In this document: positions 1-8,982 of the stretch, one piece after another | How positions within the stretch are numbered: position 1 is the first letter of the stretch | How the letters are laid out: each line of letters starts with the position of its first letter | Assembly: GCA_964349045.1 (NCBI GenBank) | Contig: CAYGFI010000020.1 | Coordinates: 1 to 43,074 of the forward strand | Direction of reading: 5' to 3' | Source: JACJXF01 sp964349045 | GTDB lineage: Bacteria; Bacteroidota; Bacteroidia; Bacteroidales; GCA-2748055 | Length of the DNA: 43,074 bases | The notes under the pieces: model-generated | What the model saw: only the letters and a program-made list of their open reading frames with translations | The model's database searches: none | What the model was told of the DNA's origin: nothing | Program-made: the position numbers and the translations under genes

Positions 1-1124
1 GCATTATATCGATTTTCCCTGCTTTTCTCTCTGAAGCTTCATTGCAAACAACAATGCATTTCCGGGGATGCAGTTCCTCTTGAAAAGTCCGGATACCTTT
101 TAAATCGCCCGGATCAATCCTTTTGCTGCCTTTAACTTCAATCGCAATTTCGCCGTCTCCAAGAATAAAATCCACTTCCAGACCAGATTTCGTTCTCCAA
201 TACCTTATTTCGAAATCCATATTAAAATAAATAATATAGTATAATAAGTCTCTCTCGTCNNNNNNNNNNTATAAAATGTTCAAAGGCTTTTCCGAATAAT
301 TCGCCCCGTTCCTCTTGTATGATTCTTTTTGTTATTGCTCCGGCAACCCCCGTATCAAAAAGATAAAACTTGGGCGTCCGGGTGATAACCTGACGAGTCT
401 GACGTATCTTAAAAGGATCTATCATAATTCCCATCAGGGTATCAATAAGGATCTGGTAATACTCTCTGACGGTTTTTGAATCAACACCGCAGTCTCTTGA
501 GATGTTAAGGTAATTTGTCATCTCCCCGTGTGAAAATCCAATAGAATCAAAAAATCGTGAAAATGATGGGATATTGCGCACAAGGCCCTCCTGAAATACC
601 TCTTCCATCAGGTAATCCTGGACATAGGCTTTAAGGGATCTGCTTACATCGGGTTGTTGAAAATGCGAAGGAATCAAACCTTTATTTAATACATCCAGAA
701 GTTTCCATTCATGAAGTTCAGGTGTTGCCAATGGAAACAATTCATACCTCCATGCCCTGCCCCCTAAAAGATTGGACTGGCCCCGTTTTAACTTACGGGC
801 ACTCGACCCGCAGAGAATAAACCTGATTCCCCTGTTCTCTATCAGGCGGTGCACTTCATCCAGTATTTTGGGTATCTTCTGAACCTCATCAAGAATAACA
901 GGTTTACTGAGCTTCTCGGGCGAAAATGCATCCAACTCCTCTATAAGTTGGGCAGGTCTGTTTGAAAAACGGAAAAACAAATCAGTATCCAGAAAATCAA
1001 AAAAAATGCTGTCCGGGAAGAGTGTACGCAGAAGCGTTGATTTGCCTGTTTTCCTAGGCCCCCAAAGAAATGCAGATTGTCCTGCAGGTAATTTTATTTT
1101 TAAAAAACGTTCATATTTTTCCAT
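1..1124 (-). CDS. AAA-type ATP-binding protein with C-terminal DUF4143 domain (3' partial, crosses a scaffold gap)
   Basis: The N-terminal part has a Walker A motif GPRKTGKS (about residues 22-29) and a Walker B-like VILDEVQ with Asp79-Glu80, as in the large prokaryotic ATPase family that carries a C-terminal DUF4143 domain. The frame reaches GKAFEHFI and then meets a run of ten N at 260-269. Beyond the gap a different frame continues to base 1 and reads YWRTKSGLEVDFILGDGE and later AIEVKGSKRIDP, the typical nuclease-like DUF4143 tail (catalytic-type D and E-V-K). I therefore call one gene split by a gap of unknown true length, not a 300-residue protein ending at 222. The stop codon lies off the left edge. 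The cellular role of this family is poorly defined; such genes are often strain-specific accessory genes. Family confident, function unknown. Confidence 0.85.
260..269. other. Scaffold gap (10 N)
   Basis: Ten consecutive N inside the DUF4143 ATPase gene. The reading frame differs on the two sides while both sides match the same protein family, so the N run is a placeholder and not the true gap length. Confidence 0.98.
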
Positions 1125-1192
1125 TATAGGATTTCTTTTTTTTCTAATGGATCAAAGATATGAAACATTTTTGCATTATATTCCTTAAATAG

Positions 1193-1360
1193 ACGCTATT
1201 TTCGGAACGTATTCCGAATTTAATGCTAAGTTTGGAAGCACATAAACTCAAATATTATCATTTGGGATTTGGTGATACAGTTTCTCGCCGTAATTTTGGC
1301 ATCGCCAATGAAAAACGCAGTTATAAATTTTACATTACAATATCTTTTGGCCTTCTGTGA
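1193..1360 (+). pseudogene. Fragment of an IS4-type transposase (N-terminal DUF4372-like region)
   Basis: A 56-codon open stretch on the plus strand, bounded by stops on both sides, contains LSLEAHKLKYYHLGFG followed by VSRRNFGIANEKRSYKFY. This matches, from memory, the N-terminal region of Bacteroidota IS4-family transposases (S/L-E-A-H-K-x-K-Y-Y-H-L-G-F-G, then S/T-R-x-N-x-x-x-A-N-E-K-R). The match fades after about base 1330, and no catalytic DDE region, terminal inverted repeat or target duplication was found around it. It is the only gene-like feature on the plus strand in the window. It sits between the DUF4143 ATPase and a gene killed by a stop codon, which fits a decaying stretch. The family call is from pattern recognition without an alignment. 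Confidence 0.7.
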
Positions 1361-1361
1361 A

Positions 1362-1871
1362 TCAGTCGGCAATATTAAAACCGAATAATATTGAAAGCCT
1401 TAATCCTTTTTCCGAGGGAAGTATTGCGAAATTTATTGGCCAGTTTATTTTACCGGTGGTTTTTGTAATTCCTGCAGCTAAAACAATACTTGTTTCGCTG
1501 AACGACAAATTTGGGCCAATACCAACTTCAAATCCCTTTGGAGAGCGCATACCCATTATAAGGCTTAAACTAGGAATGAGCAGACCTTGCTCAACTCCTC
1601 CAATCAGAGGTACAAATTCCACAACACCGGTAAGACCATCTTAAATGGAGAAGTATCTCCATTCAAATTGCCAGCCAAATTGTGTGATAAGAGGGAAAGC
1701 ATCAAATTCATCTTTGAGGGTTTTGGCAAGTTCCCCTCCAATAGCAGTAAGTCCTATTCTTGGACCCGATAATTGGAGCGGACCATTTTGTGAATATATT
1801 TTTTCTGGTACAATTAAACAAGCTGCCAACAAAATATATACACAGGTCATAGACCAATTATATTTTTTCAT
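1362..1871 (-). pseudogene. Small exported protein of unknown family, interrupted by an in-frame TAA
   Basis: Translation from the ATG at 1869-1871 gives a signal-peptide-like start (MKKYNWSMTCVYILLAACLIVPEKIYSQ) and a mature part beginning about NGPLQLSGPRIGLTAIGGEL. The frame meets TAA at 1641-1643 after RYFSI and then stays open in the same frame through DGLTGVVEFVPLIGGVEQGL to a TGA at 1362-1364. The codons on both sides of the stop read as one beta-rich protein of about 168 residues. A single base change would restore it. The glycine-rich, strand-like sequence could be a small exported beta-structured protein, but I do not recognise the family. The lesion could be a real nonsense mutation, a population variant or a consensus error. 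Confidence 0.6.
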
Positions 1872-2006
1872 ACACTCTTGATTTTAATGAAAATTAAAAC
1901 CTAAAAATATACCCGGTTTTGTTTACTAATTAACTCATGTTGCTACTTATAGTTTGAAACCTTACAGGTTCACAAATATATAAAACAACCCTTTGTGAGG
2001 TTATGT

Positions 2007-3146
2007 TCAACGCTGGTCAAGTACTTTTTTTAACATTTTTAGACGGCTGTCATCAGGAGAACTGTCTTTTTGAAAGGTTGGGCAGAGCCATCCTCCTTCA
2101 TCGTGCTCATTCCATGCATAGATTAATATTGATTTTGCCGGGCATGATTGAGGGTTTTCAATAACCCAGTCGATTCCTTCTTTCACATGCTTAGCCAGCT
2201 CTTTGGGTGTCGGTAAATCGTAATTTTTCGTGATTTCTATGCCCGGGGCTGTTTGCCAGTTTGCTTCCCAGCTTACCGGGCGTTCGATACGAGGCCACCG
2301 GTTCCAGCCACTCATCACCAGGGGAATCGATTTATAACCGCTGTTTTTCTGTTGTAACCAGAATTCTTTAGCCTCGTTACATAAATCCTGATAAGTAGTT
2401 TTACTCCTGTCCAGATCTGACTGGTAGGCATATTCAGAAACAGCATCTGCCGAAGTCAGGTCGAGCATTTTTGTAGTGATATTTGTTTCAGTACTCATAA
2501 TAACCAGGTAGGGATCAGCATGGCCGGCGCCTGCAATGGCGGCTCTTAAATCTTTGAATTTTTGCCTTACAATTTCTTCACCTCCGTTCGAACTGATCAA
2601 TCCAGTATCCGGTCTGAAAATATAGATTAAAGGACGGTTACCCAATACTTTCTGATAATTGGGTTCCTGAAGGAGACGTAAGATTCGTTCTGTCTCTTTT
2701 CCCTCGCTGTTGCATAACCTTTTTGGTTCGGCAATGGCGCAAAAATTTATTTTTGCCCTGTCCTTATGCCGGAGGTAGATATTTAAGCCTTCACTCATCA
2801 GGTATGTTTCATCATAAAGTAAGAAAGCCCAGTAATCCAGACCTGCCGCACTGGCATAAGCAATCTCTTTACCAATTATATCATTGTCGTAACCGATTAT
2901 CCTGATGGAGGTGTCTGACAATTCTTCGGTAAAGAATGGTGCCCGGAAATGGTATTTGCCGGGGGATAATGTTCTTTGAACTTCTCCCACCGGTCCGGGA
3001 TTTACCCCTTCCACCGCACGGTACCAGGCATCCCAGCGTATGGCGCCAATTAAAACACGATCGGAACGCTGTGCATGAGTATCGCTGCATAAAATCAAAG
3101 TGGCACAAAGCACAAGCAGATAAAACTGACGATATATTATGACCAA
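2007..3146 (-). CDS. Secreted GH99/GH71-like TIM-barrel protein
   Basis: This 379-residue protein opens with a Sec-type signal peptide (about residues 1-25, cleavage near THAQ-RSD). Near its end is the motif YAWNEHDEGGWLCPT, which resembles the W-N-E-W-x-E-G motif of GH99-like and WbsX-like glycosidase domains. Other typical parts are GAIRWDAWYR near the start, AAGLDYWAFLLYD around residue 100 and MSGWNRWPRI around 275. These proteins are predicted alpha-glycan endo-hydrolases, but most are uncharacterised, so the substrate is unknown. The start is a TTG at 3144-3146; no in-frame ATG lies between it and the upstream stop, and the signal peptide supports it. It is an isolated gene with about 135-195 bp of non-coding sequence on each side. 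A fold-level call is more secure than a catalytic one. Confidence 0.6.
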   Translation of the reverse strand: MVIIYRQFYLLVLCATLILCSDTHAQRSDRVLIGAIRWDAWYRAVEGVNPGPVGEVQRTLSPGKYHFRAPFFTEELSDTSIRIIGYDNDIIGKEIAYASAAGLDYWAFLLYDETYLMSEGLNIYLRHKDRAKINFCAIAEPKRLCNSEGKETERILRLLQEPNYQKVLGNRPLIYIFRPDTGLISSNGGEEIVRQKFKDLRAAIAGAGHADPYLVIMSTETNITTKMLDLTSADAVSEYAYQSDLDRSKTTYQDLCNEAKEFWLQQKNSGYKSIPLVMSGWNRWPRIERPVSWEANWQTAPGIEITKNYDLPTPKELAKHVKEGIDWVIENPQSCPAKSILIYAWNEHDEGGWLCPTFQKDSSPDDSRLKMLKKVLDQR

Positions 3147-3342
3147 ATTTTGAATGTAATTTAAATTATATAAACCTGAGATTCAATTGTACCTTTTATC
3201 CTCCGGTAAGCCGATATCTTGTGGAGCCTTTGCCGGTTTATCCAATTTCAGTAAGTGAGACTTTTTTCCGGTTGACCTTTCACAACTCTACCTCATTTTC
3301 TTTTGGTACAACCAGAGAAAGTTTTTAGCTCTCTTCAAACTT

Positions 3343-4275
3343 TCATTTTTTTAATCCTTTTTGTTTTACCTTTTCAAGTAATTTTATTTTAGTAACCATC
3401 AGGTTGCCAAATTTAGCTTTATGATTTACAGCAACTATTTCCCCAAACATAAATCCAGCCAGTGAATTTTGACCTGTAAACAATGGTTTTTGAATCAGGG
3501 AGCGAATGCCTGCACATCCAAAAATCAGTGAGTGCTCACCTGATATAAAATCGGCTACCCGTTCCTCGACATTATTTTTATTGGTTACGCGTAAAAGCAG
3601 GATGTTATCATCGGGCAGATCAGCACCAGAGTGCAGCGAATTTCCAACAAGGCTGAAATGAAGATTTCTATCATTCCTGTCACTGAAAGTAAGTGACTCA
3701 AAATCACTACACTCTATATCAAAGATCTTTTGCTGCCCGTGATAAAAGTCAGCTGCGTTTTGCCAGCTTCCATCCGGAATTACCCGCAAAAGCTCAAAAT
3801 TTCTATCCGATGTTCTTTTTATTTCCACCTCTATTCCTGTTTTTTCATAGATGTTGAGCGACTGGAATTCAAAACAGCCTTCGGCAAATGCAAACAAGCG
3901 AATATCTTCAGAACCAGGTATTAATTCATTTTTCAGCTGTTCATCTCCTATTGCAGCCACACCCCCTGCAAGGGTTATTCCTGGCATTATTTGAACAAAA
4001 CGATTAATAAAAAGTTCTACTCCGGCATTCTTTGTAAAGACTGCAATACATAATTTTGGTTTATACTCCAATAATTGTAAATCAGCCAAAACCTCATCAT
4101 ACTTTCCGGCCAATATAGAGCCTTGAAATTTTTCATTCCAATAAACAGATTTTATATCAACCGGACTGACCCAAAGATTATGATTAGCAAATCCATGTGT
4201 AACAATACCAAAAGTGAAAGGATCTTTTTGTGGCCCAAAATCATGAGTTTGGAAGGCTATTCGATAGTTATTCAT
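3343..4275 (-). CDS. FIST-domain-like sensory protein
   Basis: The 310-residue protein has no signal peptide or membrane segment and is predicted to be cytoplasmic. Its C-terminal quarter reads HSLIFGCAGIRSLIQ, then GQNSLAGFMFGEIVAVN, which fits the FIST_C pattern (conserved C-A-G-x-R, then G-F-x-x-G-E). The N-terminal half alternates strands and helices with a small-residue run ITLAGGVAAIGDEQL near residue 110, in line with FIST_N. FIST domains are proposed to bind small ligands and are usually fused to, or next to, histidine kinases, methyl-accepting proteins or cyclic-di-GMP enzymes. None of these is encoded nearby, so this is a stand-alone copy. About 195 bp separate it from the C4-acid cluster, so it is probably transcribed independently. 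Family assignment moderate, ligand unknown. Confidence 0.5.
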   Translation of the reverse strand: MNNYRIAFQTHDFGPQKDPFTFGIVTHGFANHNLWVSPVDIKSVYWNEKFQGSILAGKYDEVLADLQLLEYKPKLCIAVFTKNAGVELFINRFVQIMPGITLAGGVAAIGDEQLKNELIPGSEDIRLFAFAEGCFEFQSLNIYEKTGIEVEIKRTSDRNFELLRVIPDGSWQNAADFYHGQQKIFDIECSDFESLTFSDRNDRNLHFSLVGNSLHSGADLPDDNILLLRVTNKNNVEERVADFISGEHSLIFGCAGIRSLIQKPLFTGQNSLAGFMFGEIVAVNHKAKFGNLMVTKIKLLEKVKQKGLKK

Positions 4276-4470
4276 TAATAAAAGTGTATAATTAAATCAA
4301 TAGTGTCCGGCTGTTATTTTTCAATACATCGCAATATCAGGATTATGCAGGCATATAATCTAAATAAAACTAATTACCCTTATTTTTTATGTCCCATGCT
4401 CCCGATGGATCAGGACAGGCAGGGCGGGTATTAACTTTTTTTCTCCTGATGGAGTTTCAGATGGAATTTC

Positions 4471-5208
4471 TTAAAGCACCACACCTCCATCAACACTGAT
4501 TACCGTACCATGAATAAAATCTGATTCATCTGAGGCAAGGAACATAAAGACATTTGCTACATCCTCCGGTGTTCCCAGTTTGTTTAACGGACTTTTCTCC
4601 TTCATCATGTTTAATACATTCTCAGGCATTTTCATTGTCATTTCTGTAAGAATGAAGCCTGGAGCAACTGCATTCACATTAATATTTTTCCTTCCAAGTT
4701 CTTTGGCCCATGTTTTTGTCATACCGATTACACCAAATTTTGAAGCGGCATAGTTTGTCTGCCCGAAATTTCCATATAGTCCGACTACCGAAGAGGCGTT
4801 TATTATTTTGCCCTTTCCGCCCTGGATCATGGCCGGTGCGACCTCTTTAGTACAATTGAACGTTCCTTTAAGGTTTACATCTATCACCCTGTCAAACTGT
4901 TCGGTTGTCATTTTCATAAGTGTTGAATCAGCGGTAATTCCGGCGTTGTTGATAAGTACATCAATTCGTCCATATGTTTTCAAAACCTCAGCAACCATGT
5001 GCCTGATTTCTTCTGGTTTTGTCACATCCACTGCGAAGCCCTTTACTTCCCCATATTCTGAAAGTTCCTTAACGGTGCTTTGTACCACTGCATCATCCAG
5101 ATCACATATAATTACCTTTGCCCCGTTTGATGAAAATTTTATTGCAGATGCTTTACCTATCCCTCTTGCAGCACCGGTAATTATACATACTTTGTTTTTT
5201 AGTCTCAT
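4471..5208 (-). CDS. SDR-family 3-oxoacyl/acetoacetyl-CoA reductase (FabG/PhaB-like)
   Basis: A 245-residue classical short-chain dehydrogenase of standard length. The cofactor motif TGAARGIG is at residues 11-18, the NNAG motif at 87-90, and the catalytic Ser140, Tyr153 and Lys157 are all present. The C-terminus ends in the usual D-G-G-x-x-L. Such enzymes reduce 3-oxoacyl thioesters to the (R)-3-hydroxy form with NAD(P)H. Sequence alone cannot separate an ACP-dependent FabG from a CoA-dependent acetoacetyl-CoA reductase; its place as last gene of a thiolase, CoA-transferase and hydroxybutyryl-CoA dehydrogenase cluster favours acetoacetyl-CoA. An AGGAGG Shine-Dalgarno sequence lies 7 nt before the ATG, which fixes the start. 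Spacing to the upstream gene is 34 bp. Confidence 0.85.
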   Translation of the reverse strand: MRLKNKVCIITGAARGIGKASAIKFSSNGAKVIICDLDDAVVQSTVKELSEYGEVKGFAVDVTKPEEIRHMVAEVLKTYGRIDVLINNAGITADSTLMKMTTEQFDRVIDVNLKGTFNCTKEVAPAMIQGGKGKIINASSVVGLYGNFGQTNYAASKFGVIGMTKTWAKELGRKNINVNAVAPGFILTEMTMKMPENVLNMMKEKSPLNKLGTPEDVANVFMFLASDESDFIHGTVISVDGGVVL

Positions 5209-5215
5209 TGTTGAT

Positions 5216-5221
5216 CCTCCT
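5216..5221 (-). promoter_or_regulatory. Strong Shine-Dalgarno site of the SDR reductase gene
   Basis: On the minus strand AGGAGG precedes the ATG at 5206-5208 by 7 nt. Strong Shine-Dalgarno motifs are the exception in Bacteroidota, where many genes use AT-rich leaders, so this site helps to decide the start. Confidence 0.7.
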
Positions 5222-5242
5222 TTAATTTTTCTTCAGCGTAGA

Positions 5243-6085
5243 TTAATATTCATAAAAGCCTGTTTTAGTTTTTTTCCCGAGTATCCCGCCTCTGACCATT
5301 TTTCTAAGAAGAGGATGAGGCCTGTATTTACTGTCGCCCATTTCAACATGCAGGGTTTCCATAATGGCAAGTACCACATCCAATCCGATCATGTCAGCAA
5401 GAGTAAGCGGCCCCATTGGGTGGTTTGCACCCAGCTTCATTGCATTATCTATTTCGGCGGCGCCTGCAACACCTTCTGCAAGTAAACAAACCGCTTCATT
5501 AATCATCGGTATCAGCAAACGGTTTACAATAAATCCAGGCGATTCCTCAACTTTAATTGGTGTCTTGTCAAGGGTTAAAATTATATTACTGACCCTTTCA
5601 AAGGTTTCTGCCGAGGTTCTAAGTCCTTTAATTATTTCTACCAATTGAAGAATTGGAGCAGGATTAAAAAAATGCATCCCAATAACTTTTTCCGGCCGTT
5701 TGGTTGCGTTTGATAACCCGGTAATGCTCAATGATGAGGTGTTTGAAGCTAATATAGCGGTGCTCCCGCAGATTTCATCGAGCTTTTTGAAGATGTTCTT
5801 TTTTATTTCCATATTCTCACTTACAGCTTCAATGATGAGAGAACATTCATTCAAGACCTCTATTTCTTTTGAATAGACAAGATTTGCCAATGCATCTCTT
5901 TTAGTTTCAAGACTAATCTTCCCTTTTTCCAGGCTTTTATCGAGGTTCCTATTAATTGTTGACGCCCCGTTTTTTAAAAGCTGCTCATTCAAATCATTTA
6001 AAACTACTTTGTATCCATGCTCTAAAAAAACCTGTGCAATTCCGCACCCCATAGTGCCTGCTCCTACCACTGCTATTGTTTCCAT
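5243..6085 (-). CDS. hbd: 3-hydroxybutyryl-CoA dehydrogenase
   Basis: The 280-residue length is typical of single-domain bacterial 3-hydroxybutyryl-CoA dehydrogenases. The N-terminal Rossmann motif GAGTMGCGIA covers residues 8-17. The catalytic His138 lies in IGMHFFNPAP and its partner Glu150 follows in LVEII. The C-terminal helical part ends in GKKTKTGFYEY, the usual end of the family. It oxidises (S)-3-hydroxybutyryl-CoA to acetoacetyl-CoA with NAD or runs in reverse. It lies 34 bp before the SDR reductase and 56 bp after the CoA-transferase, so all three are probably co-transcribed. The two dehydrogenases would have opposite stereospecificity on the same acetoacetyl-CoA pool. No enoyl-CoA hydratase is encoded in the window, so full butyrate oxidation would need genes elsewhere. 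Confidence 0.92.
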   Translation of the reverse strand: METIAVVGAGTMGCGIAQVFLEHGYKVVLNDLNEQLLKNGASTINRNLDKSLEKGKISLETKRDALANLVYSKEIEVLNECSLIIEAVSENMEIKKNIFKKLDEICGSTAILASNTSSLSITGLSNATKRPEKVIGMHFFNPAPILQLVEIIKGLRTSAETFERVSNIILTLDKTPIKVEESPGFIVNRLLIPMINEAVCLLAEGVAGAAEIDNAMKLGANHPMGPLTLADMIGLDVVLAIMETLHVEMGDSKYRPHPLLRKMVRGGILGKKTKTGFYEY

Positions 6086-6141
6086 TTTATATCATCTTTA
6101 TTTATATAATACTACAACTTTTATAATACATTATTTTTCAA

Positions 6142-7695
6142 TCATAAGTTTAATTCCATTCTTTCTTTTCTAAAAAGTCTGTGATCCATTTCCCTGATCT
6201 TTTCAGGGATAATTGGGATGAAATCCATATGGTCCAGTATATCCTTTTGAATGTCAATACCAGGGGCGATTTCAATCAGCTCTAAACCGTTCTCCGCAAG
6301 TCTGAAAACTGCCCTTTCAGTAATATACAGTACTTTTTGTCCTGTTTTTTGGGCATACCTACCGCTAAAAGTAATATGCTCAACCTGCTTAATGAATTTT
6401 CTGATTTTCCCTTCACTTAATATTATCAGTTTTCCTTCCCTGACATCAATCTTTAATCCTGAGGCTGTAAATGTTCCGCAGAAAATAACCTCCCTGGCAT
6501 TTTGTGTAATATCAATAAATCCCCCGCAGCCAGGTATCCTGGTCCCAAATCGGCTTACATTTATATTTCCCATAGAATCTACCTGGGCAAGACCGAGAAA
6601 GGCTGTGTCAAGACCTCCGCCGTGATAGAAATCAAACTGGTAAGGTTGGTCAATAATTGCCTCAGGATTGACTGAGCATCCGAAACTTAGACCGGAAGCA
6701 GGCAATCCTCCAATGGGTCCTGATTCAACTGTCAGAACATAACGGCCTGCTCTGCCTTCTTCATTTTCTACAGCAGAAACACCCTCAGGCATACCTATTC
6801 CAAGATTCACAATGGAACCTGGTTTAAGTTCCATAGCGGCCCTCCTGCAAATGACTTTTCTTTCGTTCAGTTCCGGGATTTCAACTTGACTTTCAGGTAT
6901 TCTGACTTCTCCTGAATATGAGGGATTATATTGTACTCCAAAGGTCTGCATATGGTACTCAGGTCGGGAGGCTGTCACAATTGTATCAACATATATACCC
7001 GGAATCTTGACAAGTTTAGGATTAAGAGTACCAGCTTTCACAATTCTCTCAACCTGCACTATGACTTTTCCCCCGGAGTTTTTGCAGGCTGCGGCAACAG
7101 AGAGTACCTCACCGAAGATACCTTCCTTTTCCATGGTAACATTTCCGTTTTCATCAGCAGAAGTTCCTCTGATGAATGCAAAGTGAACCGGGAATGTTTT
7201 ATATAACAGGTATTCTTTCCCGTCTAAAACAAGTAACCGGACAATATCATCTTTGGTCAGCCCGTTAAGTTTACCTCCTGTCTGTCGTGGATCTACGAAA
7301 GTGTCAAGCCCTACATGTGTGATCACACCTGGTTTTTTGGCTGCAATATCTCTGAATAAGTGTGAAAGAATACCTTGAGGGAGATTATATGCCTCCACTT
7401 TGTTTTCAACTGCCAGGTTTTGGATTTTTGGAACCAGTCCCCAATGACCTCCAATGACCCTTTTCAACAGACCTTCATGACCAAGATGGTTTAATCCCCT
7501 TTCTGCCCCGTCTCCCTGTCCGGCGCAGTAAACGAGAGTTAAATCCCTGGGTTCACCGGTGGCAATGAATCTTTTCTCAAGTTCAACGGCAAGCTCTTCA
7601 GGGAAGGCCGCTCCCACAAATCCATCGGTAGCAATAGTAGAACCAGAGGTTATTTGTTTTACAGCTTCTTCTGCACTTAGAAATTTTACCCTCAT
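6142..7695 (-). CDS. Acyl-CoA:acetate/3-ketoacid CoA-transferase (class I, propionate CoA-transferase type)
   Basis: Starting at the ATG 7693-7695 the protein has 517 residues and both halves of the fused alpha/beta class I CoA-transferase. The catalytic glutamate is Glu324 in TVESGPIGG, followed by FDFYHGGGLDTAFLG and GCGGFIDIT, which mark the propionate CoA-transferase/YdiF branch. It would move CoA from acetyl-CoA or another donor onto acetoacetate, 3-hydroxybutyrate, butyrate or propionate. An upstream in-frame ATG at 7749 would add 18 residues, but it lies deep inside the thiolase gene. The chosen ATG overlaps the thiolase stop as ATGA and follows a purine-rich GAGAGAGGAA, which indicates translational coupling. 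The acceptor acid is inferred only from the neighbours. Confidence 0.9.
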   Translation of the reverse strand: MRVKFLSAEEAVKQITSGSTIATDGFVGAAFPEELAVELEKRFIATGEPRDLTLVYCAGQGDGAERGLNHLGHEGLLKRVIGGHWGLVPKIQNLAVENKVEAYNLPQGILSHLFRDIAAKKPGVITHVGLDTFVDPRQTGGKLNGLTKDDIVRLLVLDGKEYLLYKTFPVHFAFIRGTSADENGNVTMEKEGIFGEVLSVAAACKNSGGKVIVQVERIVKAGTLNPKLVKIPGIYVDTIVTASRPEYHMQTFGVQYNPSYSGEVRIPESQVEIPELNERKVICRRAAMELKPGSIVNLGIGMPEGVSAVENEEGRAGRYVLTVESGPIGGLPASGLSFGCSVNPEAIIDQPYQFDFYHGGGLDTAFLGLAQVDSMGNINVSRFGTRIPGCGGFIDITQNAREVIFCGTFTASGLKIDVREGKLIILSEGKIRKFIKQVEHITFSGRYAQKTGQKVLYITERAVFRLAENGLELIEIAPGIDIQKDILDHMDFIPIIPEKIREMDHRLFRKERMELNL

Positions 7696-8885
7696 ATTGT
7701 TTCCTCTCTCTCTATAATTAACGTAATTCCCATTCCTCCGCCAATGCAAAGTGTAGCCATGCCAAACCTTACATTTCTCCTGATCATTTCATAAAGCAGA
7801 GTCACAAGAATCCTGGCACCGCTTGCACCCACAGGGTGTCCCAGTGCAATGGCTCCGCCATTTACATTGACTTTATCTGTATCAAGGCCCAGCTCCCTTA
7901 TAACAGCTAATGACTGTACTGCAAACGCTTCATTTGCTTCAACCAGACCGATGTCAGATATCTTCAGATTTGCTTTTTTGAGTGCAGTTCTGCACGCTTC
8001 AACAGGACCGATCCCCATAATTGAAGGATCAACACCTGCTGATGCATAAGATAATATTTTTGCCAAAGGTTTTAACCCTAATGTGTGTGCCTTTTCTCCC
8101 GACATCAGCACAAGCGCAGCAGCACCGTCATTTATACCGGAAGCGTTTCCGGCTGTTACAGTACCGTCCTTTTTAAATGCAGGTTTTAGTAATGAGAGTT
8201 TTTCAACAGTAGTCCCAAAACGAATATACTCATCCGATTCAATCAATCTTGATTCATTTTTCTTTAATTCCACTTTAACAGGGACAATTTCTTTATTAAA
8301 TAATCCTTCTTTTTGTGCCCGTTCTGCCTTTTTCTGGCTATTTTCAGCAAACAAATCCTGTTCAGTCCTGGTAATACCATATTTTTCAGCAATGTTTTCA
8401 GCGGTTATCCCCATATGATATTGATTGAATACATCGGTAAGGGCATCATAAATCATAGAATCGATCAATTTTGCCTCTCCCATTTTAGCTCCCCATCTCA
8501 AATCCTTTTGTAAGTAGGGGGCCTGGCTCATATTTTCAGCTCCCCCGGCAACAACTACCTGGTTTTCGCCAGTCATGATTGACTGGGCAGCCAGGCAGAC
8601 TGATTTCAATCCGGATCCGCAAACCATGTTTATTGTCGTTGCAGGGACCGATACAGGAATTCCCGCTTTAATGGAGGCCTGTCTTGATAAATTCTGTCCG
8701 ATTCCAGACTGCAGGACACAACCCATAATCACCTCATTTACTATATCAGGGCTGATTCCAGATCTTATGACAGCCTCAGAAACTGCCGATGCAGCCAGTT
8801 CTGTAACACTTACGCTTGATAAGGAACCTCCGAAACTGCCAATGGGAGTTCTGCATGCGCCTGTTATTACAATTTCATTTTTCAT
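7692..8885 (-). CDS. Acetyl-CoA C-acetyltransferase (thiolase)
   Basis: The 397-residue protein is a standard biosynthetic/degradative thiolase II. The acyl-accepting Cys89 is in NMVCGSGLKSV, His350 is in the GHPVGASGARI motif and the second catalytic Cys380 is in LCIGGGMG. It condenses two acetyl-CoA to acetoacetyl-CoA or cleaves acetoacetyl-CoA in reverse. Its stop overlaps the start of the CoA-transferase by 4 bp, so the two are expressed together. The permease gene lies 97 bp upstream. In this setting it most likely provides the last step of 3-hydroxybutyrate or acetoacetate use, but the reverse direction is equally possible from sequence. Confidence 0.94.
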   Translation of the reverse strand: MKNEIVITGACRTPIGSFGGSLSSVSVTELAASAVSEAVIRSGISPDIVNEVIMGCVLQSGIGQNLSRQASIKAGIPVSVPATTINMVCGSGLKSVCLAAQSIMTGENQVVVAGGAENMSQAPYLQKDLRWGAKMGEAKLIDSMIYDALTDVFNQYHMGITAENIAEKYGITRTEQDLFAENSQKKAERAQKEGLFNKEIVPVKVELKKNESRLIESDEYIRFGTTVEKLSLLKPAFKKDGTVTAGNASGINDGAAALVLMSGEKAHTLGLKPLAKILSYASAGVDPSIMGIGPVEACRTALKKANLKISDIGLVEANEAFAVQSLAVIRELGLDTDKVNVNGGAIALGHPVGASGARILVTLLYEMIRRNVRFGMATLCIGGGMGITLIIEREETI

Positions 8886-8982
8886 AATTATCAGATATTA
8901 GTTTTAGATCAAATCGATGGTTTTTGACATTTACCAGGAATGTTTTAAAAGCCTGCATTTTATTCTGATTATGCATCAGCTT

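Noticed and set aside
4385..4435. GC-rich patch with weak dyad symmetry between the SDR and FIST-like genes
   Set aside because: It stands out in base composition and could be a dispersed repeat, but no second copy was found in the window and the stems are too imperfect to call a terminator.
4808..5485. A 225-codon open frame on the plus strand opposite the SDR and HBD genes
   Set aside because: It lies wholly opposite two genes with intact catalytic motifs, its translation is low-complexity and has no recognisable domain, so it is a shadow frame.
7695..7749. Longer N-terminus for the CoA-transferase
   Set aside because: It would extend 58 bp into the thiolase gene; the later ATG has a purine-rich ribosome site, forms an ATGA overlap and begins at the conserved family N-terminus.
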